Origin: Gemmatimonadota bacterium | GTDB lineage: Bacteria; JAAXHH01 | Length of the DNA: 10,858 nucleotides | Reading direction: 5' to 3' | Assembly (NCBI GenBank): GCA_026713285.1 | Contig: JAPOOT010000039.1 | Span: forward strand, 1 to 10,858 | Shown here: positions 1 to 5,835 of the stretch, piece after piece | Layout of the letters: each line of letters starts with the position of its first letter | Numbering within the stretch: the first letter of the stretch is position 1 | Position numbers and translations under genes: made by a program | Notes under the pieces: generated by a model | Database searches by the model: none | What the model was told of the DNA's origin: nothing | What the model saw: only the letters and a program-made list of their open reading frames with translations

Positions 1-49
1 CCCAGGCGGTCGTGCGGTAGTCCGGTCCAGGCGGTCGTAAGAAAGCGCC

Positions 50-1282
50 TTACTCCACCCGGATCGCGTTCGATATGATCCAGAGTCTATGACGCTCGCC
101 GCGCAGCAGGGTTCCGCGCTGTTGGTAGACTTCGGCGTGGTAAACTCCCGGTCCGGGGACCTCCACGAACAGTTCATGGCCTTCGGTCTCGATCAGCGGC
201 AATTCGTTTCTATACAACCTTATGCGTACCGGGCCGGATGATGGCGCAGTTACGTGTATCCGTTCGCCTTCCTGAAAACCGACACTGGACCCCATGGGCG
301 TTCTTATTGCTCCCCTGATGAGTTCGAAGGAAAAGGCCGGCGCAGGTTCGTAGCCTTCCAGCACCAGATAACAGCTCCCGCGCCGGATCGCGTCCACCAG
401 CATCGCCTCGTCGATTTCCGCGTCGCCGGTCAGTTCGGTGTCCGTTATCACGTAGGTCCGTATCAGACCGAACAGACGCTCGTAGGTTGGGAAAGACAGG
501 TGGCGTTCGCCCCAGAGCGGTATGCGCTCGTGGGCATCCACGCTGCCGATCACGGTCACTGGCTGGCGCAGCGCGCGATGCGTCCAGAGCCGGATGGCTT
601 CGTCTGGACGGTCGATGAGGCTGTTGAATACGCCGTCGGGCAGGAACGGCATGAAAACCAATGCCCGCGCCAGTTCCAGCACGCCGTCGTCCCGCCATTC
701 GGAGTCGGCGTTGAGCAGCTCCAATCCGTCCATCTCCTCCAGGGTCCAGTCCGTCCAGGGCCGGCGGCCCGTGGGATGGGCCGCGATGGACAGGCCGCCC
801 GCGTCCGATATTTCCCTGACCAACGCGGGTAATCCCAGCGGTCCCCGCTGATCCACGTCCCGTCCCACACCGAGGGCCAGCAGGTGTCCCGCGCTGGTAT
901 TGACTTCCTCGCCGACGATCAGCAGCAGCCCGTCATGGTATCCATGGTGGCCGTCGAACCGGGGCTGCAGCGTATCGTGGTCGGTCAGCACCACGAAATC
1001 CAGTCCCGTGCGCTGACCGGCCCGGACGATATCGGCGACCGTGCCGCCCCCGTCGGAGTAGGTGGAATGTACGTGGATTGCGCCCGCGTAGCGCGTACCG
1101 GACCGGGATCCGGCGGACGCATCGAGCCCGGCGTCAGGGGACAGTGCGGGGCGGGGAGATTCGGCGCGGATGATCAGGAAACCATCCACGATCCAGAGCA
1201 GGACACAGGACGCGGCGAGGACTTTCAATGCATTGCGCGGTCTCAGCATGGCATGCCGCCCCGTCTGTTTCCTTCCGTGCAT
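50..1282 (-). CDS. PHP-domain metal-dependent phosphoesterase-like protein, exported or membrane-anchored
   Basis: A 410-residue protein with a complete PHP-type metal site. Visible candidate ligands are H70 and H72 (HVHSTYSD) with D77, the DHD at 101-103, E125/E126, H133, H169 (AAHP) and D249/H251 (VDAH). PHP proteins are usually trinuclear metal phosphoesterases; the substrate here cannot be told. A hydrophobic stretch at about residues 19-38 follows a basic N-terminus and suggests a signal peptide or signal anchor, so the domain probably acts outside the cytoplasm. Residues about 320-410 form a beta-rich tail ending in WIISNAIRVE, resembling the C-terminal region of other exported PHP proteins. 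No clear Shine-Dalgarno precedes the ATG at 1282; M12 (ATG at 1249) is an equally good start and leaves the hydrophobic segment intact. The gene lies 52 nt after yraN, in the same direction, and may be the last gene of the run. Its function is unrelated to the upstream translation genes. Confidence 0.85.
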   Translation of the reverse strand: MHGRKQTGRHAMLRPRNALKVLAASCVLLWIVDGFLIIRAESPRPALSPDAGLDASAGSRSGTRYAGAIHVHSTYSDGGGTVADIVRAGQRTGLDFVVLTDHDTLQPRFDGHHGYHDGLLLIVGEEVNTSAGHLLALGVGRDVDQRGPLGLPALVREISDAGGLSIAAHPTGRRPWTDWTLEEMDGLELLNADSEWRDDGVLELARALVFMPFLPDGVFNSLIDRPDEAIRLWTHRALRQPVTVIGSVDAHERIPLWGERHLSFPTYERLFGLIRTYVITDTELTGDAEIDEAMLVDAIRRGSCYLVLEGYEPAPAFSFELIRGAIRTPMGSSVGFQEGERIHVTAPSSGPVRIRLYRNELPLIETEGHELFVEVPGPGVYHAEVYQQRGTLLRGERHRLWIISNAIRVE

Positions 1283-1334
1283 CCGAAACGCGGGAATCGC
1301 CGCCGACAGTTTGCCTCAAGGCGGCCGAATCCCA

Positions 1335-1709
1335 TCAAACGGCACTCCAGAACGCGTGTTCCAGGTGCGTTACGCGGGGAGGATCCATCGACAGATCTAT
1401 TCCGACGACATCGAACCGGCACGGTGTATCGTGCAAGCTTCCATCCTGCAGGAACCGGCGGGCGGCCCGGGCGATATGCCGCTGTTTCCGCGCGTTCACC
1501 CAGGACTGAGGATCGCCGAACCGCCGGCCGGTGCCCGCTTTGACTTCCACGAAGACGAGTTCGTCTCCGTCCCGGGTGACGAGGTCGATCTCGCATCGGG
1601 AGGCGGGATCCCGGAAGTTCCTGGCCAGTACGGCATGGCCCTTCCGGCACAGGAACGCTTCCGCGATGGACTCGCCGCGTGAACCCCGGGTATGCGTAGA
1701 TTCTGCCAT
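1335..1709 (-). CDS. yraN: YraN family protein (UPF0102), endonuclease-like fold
   Basis: A 124-residue protein with the family layout: GSRGESIAEAFL at residues 9-20, NFRDPASRCEIDLV at 31-44, FVEVKAG at 53-59 and RFDVVGIDL at 98-106. The EIDL (E40, D42) and EVK (E55, K57) pairs match the arrangement of restriction-endonuclease-like and Holliday-junction-resolvase-like nucleases. The biochemical role of the family is not well established, so nuclease activity is inference. The length is typical. The ATG at 1709 has no recognisable Shine-Dalgarno but gives the expected N-terminus. The gene follows rnhB, a very common partnership, but the 93-nt spacer is the largest gap in the window and contains a degenerate tandem repeat. 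Confidence 0.88.
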   Translation of the reverse strand: MAESTHTRGSRGESIAEAFLCRKGHAVLARNFRDPASRCEIDLVTRDGDELVFVEVKAGTGRRFGDPQSWVNARKQRHIARAARRFLQDGSLHDTPCRFDVVGIDLSMDPPRVTHLEHAFWSAV

Positions 1710-1742
1710 GGTTTTTTCGGGTCTGATGCCCGGGATGAACGC

Positions 1743-1804
1743 GGGCCGGTGAACCGTTGTGACAAACCGGGCCGGTGTCCGTTGTAATAAACCGGACCGG
1801 TGTC
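1743..1804. repeat. Degenerate 25-26 bp tandem repeat, about 2.4 copies
   Basis: Copy 1 (1743-1768) and copy 2 (1769-1793) share GGGCCGGTG, then CCGTTGT, then an A-rich AAACC end. A third, partial copy (1794-1804) begins GGACCGGTGTC and runs into the rnhB stop codon. The copies differ by a 1-nt length change and several substitutions. The repeat fills most of the rnhB-yraN spacer. It may be an old local duplication; no coding or terminator role is visible. Confidence 0.75.
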
Positions 1805-2453
1805 AGGCCGGATCGAAATTGAATCTCTTCCGCAGGAAAGAACGCCGATGCGCGGCCGAGGGACCATGGGCCTCGAGCGCTGCCAGGTGCGCCGCCGTGC
1901 CGTAGCCCTTGTGACGGGCGAAACCGTACTCGGGGAATTCCGGATCGCTGGCTACCATGATACGATCCCGGGTCACCTTCGCGATGATGGAGGCGGCCGC
2001 GATGGAGATACTGCGCGCGTCGCCTCCCACCACGGTGGTCTGGGGGCCCTGCCAGTCGATCGCGTCGATCCCGTCGATGAGCAGATGACCGGGGGGCGGT
2101 ACAAGGGCTTCCACGGCTTCCTTCATGGCGAGAAGGTTCGCGCGGCGGATGTTCACGGCGTCTATCTCGGCCGCTTCGATACGGCCGACGCCGATTGCGG
2201 CGGCGATGCCCGAGATTTTATCGAAAAGCGCGTCCCGCTTAGCGGGAGAGAGGCGTTTCGAATCGTCCAGGCCCGGAATCATGGCATCGTCCGGCAAAAT
2301 CACGGCGGCCGCGACCACGGGACCGGCCAGGGCGCCCCTCCCGGCTTCGTCGACTCCGGCCGCGCGTCTGACGCCGCGGCCGAGGAGGGATCGTTCGAGG
2401 ACGGCCATTGCCCGGAGTCTTTCCCGCTCCGCGTCGGCCGACGCCACGCTCAA
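1803..2453 (-). CDS. rnhB: Ribonuclease HII
   Basis: A 216-residue cytoplasmic RNase HII, which cuts RNA in RNA-DNA hybrids and single ribonucleotides in DNA. The acidic active site is complete: D35-E36 in AGVDEAGRG, D127 in LLIDG, and D145 in GGDARS, 18 residues after D127 as in characterised family members. SIAAASIIAKVTRDR (149-163) and YGFARHKGYGT (176-186) are further family signatures. The start is a TTG at 2453 whose TTGA overlaps the rplS stop codon by 4 nt, suggesting translational coupling. A GTG two codons in (2447) is possible. The ATG at 2408 would remove the ERERLRAMAVLERSL helix, which resembles the N-terminal region of many RNases HII, so the longer form is preferred. Confidence 0.95.
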   Translation of the reverse strand: MSVASADAERERLRAMAVLERSLLGRGVRRAAGVDEAGRGALAGPVVAAAVILPDDAMIPGLDDSKRLSPAKRDALFDKISGIAAAIGVGRIEAAEIDAVNIRRANLLAMKEAVEALVPPPGHLLIDGIDAIDWQGPQTTVVGGDARSISIAAASIIAKVTRDRIMVASDPEFPEYGFARHKGYGTAAHLAALEAHGPSAAHRRSFLRKRFNFDPA

Positions 2454-2794
2454 TTGCGTCGTTCGGCGATCCGCGCGGCCTTGCCCCTCAGCTTCCTCAG
2501 GTAGTAGATCCGGGATCTCCTTACTTTGCCCCGGCGCAACACCTGGATCTTGCCGATCGATGGCGAATGCAGCGGGAAGATCCGCTCGACGCCGATGCCC
2601 TGTGAAATCTTGCGGACGGTAATCGTCTCGCCAATGCCGTGGCCGGACTGCTGGATAACCACGCCCTGGTACAGCTGTACGCGTTCCTTGTCGCCTTCGC
2701 GGACTTTGACCTCCACCCGAATGGTATCTCCCGAACGGAATTCGGGCAGGTCGGTCCGTAACTGGTCCTGGGTGATCGTATCTAGTGCTTCCAT
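2450..2794 (-). CDS. rplS: 50S ribosomal protein bL19
   Basis: A 114-residue protein matching bL19 over its whole length: LPEFRSGDTIRVEVKVREG (residues 16-34), YQGVVI (42-47), TVRKISQGIGVERIFPLHSP (59-78), and the basic tail GKVRRSRIYYLRKLRGKAARI (89-109). bL19 sits at the 30S-50S interface of the large subunit. The reading frame is open further upstream, but the ATG at 2794 gives the family N-terminus. The nearest Shine-Dalgarno-like AAAGGA (2808-2813) lies 13 nt from the ATG, longer than usual. The gene follows trmD by 38 nt, the standard order in the rpsP-rimM-trmD-rplS cluster, and overlaps rnhB by 4 nt. Confidence 0.97.
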   Translation of the reverse strand: MEALDTITQDQLRTDLPEFRSGDTIRVEVKVREGDKERVQLYQGVVIQQSGHGIGETITVRKISQGIGVERIFPLHSPSIGKIQVLRRGKVRRSRIYYLRKLRGKAARIAERRN

Positions 2795-2832
2795 GGTTCT
2801 GCTCGCGTCCTTTCGAACGATCACGGGTGGTG

Positions 2833-3588
2833 CTATCCGTTCTCGTTCCGTTGAAGTGTCTCCAGATAGGTCCTGTCCTCTCCGGTCAATTCCACGGTCT
2901 TCAGCAATTCGGGCCGTTGCTGAAAGGTCTTCTTCAGTGCGTCTTGCCGCTCCCATTTTTCGATGCGCTCGTGGTGCCCGGAAAGCAGCACCGGGGGTAC
3001 GCACCGGTCATGGAATCGCTCCGGCCGCGTGTACACGGCGTTGCCAAGCAGTCCATCGTAGTGAGAATCCGTGACCGCGGACGCCATTTCACCCAGGGTC
3101 CCGGGAAGGAGACGGATCACGGCGTCCGCTATCATCATGGCCGGGATTTCACCGCCGGTGACGACGAAATCACCCACGGAATATTCATCGGCTTCCAGTC
3201 CCGTGGCCACGCGTTCGTCTACACCCTTGTAGTGTCCGCAGATGAGGACGAGTTGATCCATTTCCGCGAAGGCCTTTGCGGTTTCCTGCAAGAACGGTCT
3301 GCCCCTGGCCGACAACAGTACGGTACGGGACCGGTCCGCCGTGGACGCCCCGTCCACCTGCCTTCGAATGTGACGTACGCCCCGGAATATGGGTTCCGGC
3401 TTGAGCACCATGCCCGGGCTTCCGCCGTATGCGTAGTCATCGATGGTCTTGTGGCGGTCCGAGGTAAATGCTCGCAGGTCGTGGATGAAGACATCCACCA
3501 GGTCCCGTCTGCATGCCCGGCCCGCGATACTCTCCCCAAAGGGTCCCGCGAATACACCCGGAAAGGCCGTAAGTATGTCGATTCTCAT
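2833..3588 (-). CDS. trmD: tRNA (guanine37-N1)-methyltransferase
   Basis: A 251-residue SPOUT (trefoil-knot) methyltransferase that puts m1G at position 37 of tRNAs, next to the anticodon, and so prevents frameshifting. It begins MRIDILTAFPGVF, the family N-terminus, at an ATG at 3588; the frame is open further upstream, but that part lies over rimM and is not coding. Visible motifs are DDYAYGGSPGMV (50-61), LLSARGRP (91-98), the knot segment LICGHYKGVDERV (115-127), YSVGDFVVTGGE (136-147) and AVTDSHYDGLL (171-181), where D174 corresponds to the essential catalytic aspartate. The knot motif reads GHYKG instead of the proteobacterial GRYEG, a form I recall from Bacteroidota-type TrmD. It starts 11 nt after rimM, with only a weak upstream GGAA. 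Confidence 0.97.
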   Translation of the reverse strand: MRIDILTAFPGVFAGPFGESIAGRACRRDLVDVFIHDLRAFTSDRHKTIDDYAYGGSPGMVLKPEPIFRGVRHIRRQVDGASTADRSRTVLLSARGRPFLQETAKAFAEMDQLVLICGHYKGVDERVATGLEADEYSVGDFVVTGGEIPAMMIADAVIRLLPGTLGEMASAVTDSHYDGLLGNAVYTRPERFHDRCVPPVLLSGHHERIEKWERQDALKKTFQQRPELLKTVELTGEDRTYLETLQRNENG

Positions 3589-3599
3589 GGTCTGTTCCG

Positions 3600-4112
3600 T
3601 TACGAGATCAGTCCAGGTATCTTGCGTATGACGATCCTGGAACCCCCGGGATCGAACTCCACCACGATATCCCGGACCGCCGGGATCATCGCTTCTCCGG
3701 CCGGCGTGTCCACAACGAACACGTCGTTGGCGGGCATGGAAAGTACCTCGCGGATGACACCGATCTCTTCTCCCTCGTCGGAAACGACCGTGCAGCCCTC
3801 GAGTTCGAAGACGTAATACACGTCCCGGGGCAACGGGGCGACGGCTTCTTCGGGCACCTGGATGTACGCTCCGCGAAGCCGTTGCGCGTTCTCCGTCGTA
3901 TCGATCCCGAGGAACTTCATCAGCCAGCCGTTCCCGTCCCGGCTGCAACGTTCGATCTCCAGCGTTTCCCGCTCGCCGTCCTTCCGTTCCACGCCGATCC
4001 GGTCCAGATTCTCGAACCGGCCCGGAGCGTCCGTCAATCCTTCCACCCGTACGTAGCCCCTGAGTCCATGGGGTTTTCGGATGAACCCGATATCGATCCA
4101 GTCAGCGCTCAC
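3600..4112 (-). CDS. rimM: Ribosome maturation factor RimM
   Basis: A 170-residue 30S assembly factor that binds uS19 and helps mature the head of the 16S rRNA. The N-terminal RimM domain begins IGFIRKPHGLRGYVRVEG (residues 8-25). The C-terminal PRC-barrel half contains VYYVFELEGCTVV (98-110), PANDVFVV (127-134) and AMIPAVRDIVVEFD (141-154). The start is GTG at 4112, embedded in ATGTGAGC; the overlapping ATG (4114) meets a stop at once, so GTG is the only sensible choice. The upstream region is G-rich without a classical Shine-Dalgarno and carries GC-rich inverted repeats. In E. coli, RimM and TrmD are translated far less than their ribosomal-protein neighbours; weak initiation here would fit the same pattern, but that is inference. 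Confidence 0.95.
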   Translation of the reverse strand: MSADWIDIGFIRKPHGLRGYVRVEGLTDAPGRFENLDRIGVERKDGERETLEIERCSRDGNGWLMKFLGIDTTENAQRLRGAYIQVPEEAVAPLPRDVYYVFELEGCTVVSDEGEEIGVIREVLSMPANDVFVVDTPAGEAMIPAVRDIVVEFDPGGSRIVIRKIPGLIS

Positions 4113-4122
4113 ATACGCCCCG

Positions 4123-4142
4123 CCCCGGCCAGCCGGCGCCGG
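4123..4142. promoter_or_regulatory. GC-rich inverted repeats in the rpsP-rimM spacer
   Basis: The 42-nt spacer contains a perfect 10-bp palindrome CCGGCGCCGG (4133-4142) and an overlapping CCGG-CCAG-CCGG element (4125-4136). In the transcript these can pair immediately upstream of the G-rich region before the rimM GTG. They have no downstream T-run in the minus orientation, so they are not a rho-independent terminator. A role in damping rimM translation is possible but unproven. Confidence 0.35.
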
Positions 4143-4154
4143 TTACGCGTCGGT

Positions 4155-4469
4155 TCACTCCGCCGCTTCGGTCGCAGCCGCTTCGGTCGCAGCCGCTTCG
4201 GTCGCAGCCGGTTCTATGCCGCGCCATTTCGCCATCGCGCCGCTCTTAACGAGAAGAGACCGCACGGTGTCGCTCGGCTGGGCGCCGCGGTTGAGCCAAT
4301 CGACGGCCTTGTCCACGTCCATCTCCAGCTGTTCGGGCGAAATGGGGTTGTAGTAGCCCAGGATATCGATATACTTCCCACCCAGGCGGGTCCGGTTGTC
4401 CGCTACGACAATCCGGTAAAACGGTCTTTTCTTGGCTCCCGTGCGCCGAAGCCTTATGGCCACTGGCAT
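4155..4469 (-). CDS. rpsP: 30S ribosomal protein bS16 with a repetitive Ala/Thr/Glu tail
   Basis: A 104-residue bS16, a small-subunit protein needed for 30S assembly. The conserved body is clear: MPVAIRLRRTGAKKRPFYRI (1-20), VVADNRTR (21-28), ILGYYNP (36-42), DKAVDWLNRGAQPSDTVRSL (53-72). The last 20 or so residues (from about E86) leave the family pattern and become alternating AATEA units encoded by three perfect 15-bp repeats. bS16 proteins are often about 80-90 residues long, and low-complexity tails occur in some lineages. A strong Shine-Dalgarno (AAAGGAG) lies 6 nt before the ATG at 4469. The gene starts 14 nt after ffh. The small KH-domain gene found between rpsP and rimM in many Gram-positives is absent. 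Confidence 0.97.
   Translation of the reverse strand: MPVAIRLRRTGAKKRPFYRIVVADNRTRLGGKYIDILGYYNPISPEQLEMDVDKAVDWLNRGAQPSDTVRSLLVKSGAMAKWRGIEPAATEAAATEAAATEAAE
4165..4209. repeat. Three perfect 15-bp tandem repeats at the 3' end of rpsP
   Basis: The unit GCTTCGGTCGCAGCC on the plus strand occurs at 4165-4179, 4180-4194 and 4195-4209 with no mismatch. Each unit adds five residues (an A-A-T-E-A pattern) to bS16 without shifting the frame. Perfect identity indicates a recent duplication by slippage or a locus that varies in copy number. Confidence 0.95.
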
Positions 4470-4475
4470 ATTTCG

Positions 4476-4482
4476 CTCCTTT
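4476..4482 (-). promoter_or_regulatory. Shine-Dalgarno of rpsP
   Basis: The minus strand reads AAAGGAG, 6 nt before the rpsP ATG. It is one of the two strongest ribosome-binding sites in the window, in keeping with high ribosomal-protein expression, and lies just upstream of or touching the ffh stop codon region. Confidence 0.8.
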
Positions 4483-4483
4483 G

Positions 4484-5818
4484 CTACCTGAACGGCAGCA
4501 TCCTTTGACCGAGCTGCTCGAGCGCGCCCGGCCGGTTTAACTGCTTCATCATCTTTTGCATCATATTGTACTGTTTCAGTAACTGATTCACCTCCTGCAC
4601 GCTCGTTCCGCTTCCCCGTGCGATCCGGCGGCGCCTGCTGCCGTTGATCACCACGGGGCGCGCCCTTTCATGTTTGGTCATGGAACTCAGTATGGCGTCC
4701 ATGCGAACGAGCGCTTTCTCATCCATGTCCATGCCCTTCAACGCCTTCCTGTTAAAACCGGGCATCATCTCCACCAGTTCCTGCATGGAACCCATTTTCC
4801 CCAGTTGCTGGAGTTGCGACCGGAAATCCTCGAGATTGAATGTCTGCTTGCGTAGCTTCGTTTCGAGCTTTCGGGCTTCCTCCACGTCTATCGTGGCCTG
4901 CGCCCGTTCGACCAGGGAGACCACGTCGCCCATTCCGAGGATCCGGGAAGCCATCCGTTCGGGATGGAACACTTCCAGGGCTTCCAGTTTCTCGCCGACG
5001 CCCACGAACTTGATGGGCTTTCGGGTAATCTGCCGTATGGACAGCGCCGCTCCGCCCCGGGCGTCCCCGTCCATTTTCGTCAGGATGCAGCCGTCGATGT
5101 CGAGGCGCCGATCGAAGGCCTCGGCCACGTTGACCGCGTCCTGGCCCGTCATCCCGTCCACGACAAGCAGAATCTCGTGAGGATGGACCGCCCCGCGAAT
5201 CCCGCTCAGTTCTTCCATCATTTCTTCATCGACGTGCAGGCGGCCCGCCGTGTCCAGCATGACGACGTCGCAGTCTTCCTGGCCGGCGCGGTCCACGGCG
5301 ACCCTGCAGATCGTTTCGGGTGAACGGCCGTCCCCGAGGGAAACGACCGGAACGCCCAGTTGTTCGCCCAGCACCTGCAACTGCTTCACCGCCGCGGGCC
5401 GGTAGACGTCCGCCGCGGCCAGCATGGGACGGCGGCCCGCATCGAGGAAGAATCGGGCCAGCTTCCCCGTGGCCGTCGTCTTGCCGGATCCCTGCAGGCC
5501 GACAAGCATGACGATGGTCGGGGAAGTTTCCGCGAAGGCGATCTCGGCGGCTTCCTCGCCCATCAGCGATATCAGCTCACGGTGGACGACGCCCACCATC
5601 TGCTGTCCCGGGGACAGGTTTTTCAACACGCCCTGCCCCAGCGCCTTTTCCTTGACCGTATCGATGAACGAACGGGCGACCTTGAAATTCACATCGGCTT
5701 CCAGCAAGGCGCGGCGCACCTGCCGGAGACTGTCGTCGATGTTCTTTTCCGTCAGCTTGCCCTGGCCACGGAGGTTCCTGACGATTACTTCCATGCGGCC
5801 GGTCAATTCTTCAAACAC
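4484..5818 (-). CDS. ffh: Signal recognition particle protein Ffh (SRP54 homologue)
   Basis: A 444-residue GTPase that, with 4.5S/SRP RNA, binds signal sequences of nascent membrane and secreted proteins and hands ribosomes to FtsY. The N domain (about 1-95) begins MFEELTGRMEVIVRNLRGQG. The NG GTPase follows: P-loop GLQGSGKT (107-114), DVYRPAAVKQL (137-147), DTAGR (189-193), DGMTGQ (221-226), TKMDGDARGG (247-256), and GVGEKLEALEVFHPERMASRILGMGD (273-298). The methionine-rich M domain carries the RNA-binding SRRRRIARGSG (394-404) and a KQYNMMQKMMKQL segment (415-427). Length is normal. It starts with GTG at 5818, supported by GGAG 6 nt upstream, and lies 17 nt after rsmB. The frame is intact and all G motifs are present. 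Confidence 0.98.
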   Translation of the reverse strand: MFEELTGRMEVIVRNLRGQGKLTEKNIDDSLRQVRRALLEADVNFKVARSFIDTVKEKALGQGVLKNLSPGQQMVGVVHRELISLMGEEAAEIAFAETSPTIVMLVGLQGSGKTTATGKLARFFLDAGRRPMLAAADVYRPAAVKQLQVLGEQLGVPVVSLGDGRSPETICRVAVDRAGQEDCDVVMLDTAGRLHVDEEMMEELSGIRGAVHPHEILLVVDGMTGQDAVNVAEAFDRRLDIDGCILTKMDGDARGGAALSIRQITRKPIKFVGVGEKLEALEVFHPERMASRILGMGDVVSLVERAQATIDVEEARKLETKLRKQTFNLEDFRSQLQQLGKMGSMQELVEMMPGFNRKALKGMDMDEKALVRMDAILSSMTKHERARPVVINGSRRRRIARGSGTSVQEVNQLLKQYNMMQKMMKQLNRPGALEQLGQRMLPFR

Positions 5819-5824
5819 GATAGG

Positions 5825-5829
5825 CTCCA
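5825..5829 (-). promoter_or_regulatory. Shine-Dalgarno supporting the ffh GTG start
   Basis: TGGAG on the minus strand, 6 nt before the GTG at 5818, inside the 17-nt rsmB-ffh gap. It fixes the non-ATG start of ffh. Confidence 0.7.
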
Positions 5830-5835
5830 GTACGG

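Noticed and set aside
1710..1740. CGGG...CCCG hairpin beside a homopolymer run upstream of yraN, considered as a terminator
   Set aside because: In the direction of transcription the run is A rather than T, and the stem is only 4-5 bp.
2795..3004. In-frame upstream extension of rplS (about 70 codons)
   Set aside because: It overlaps the 3' end of trmD in another frame and does not resemble bL19.
2785..3816. Long plus-strand open frame (343 codons) opposite trmD and rimM
   Set aside because: The minus-strand genes are unambiguous full-length family members; the opposite frame stays open because of GC-rich codon bias and shows no recognisable motif.
3589..3948. In-frame upstream extension of trmD (about 120 extra codons)
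   Set aside because: It lies in another frame of rimM, is Arg-rich and unlike any TrmD N-terminus; MRIDILTAFPGVF at 3588 is the family start.
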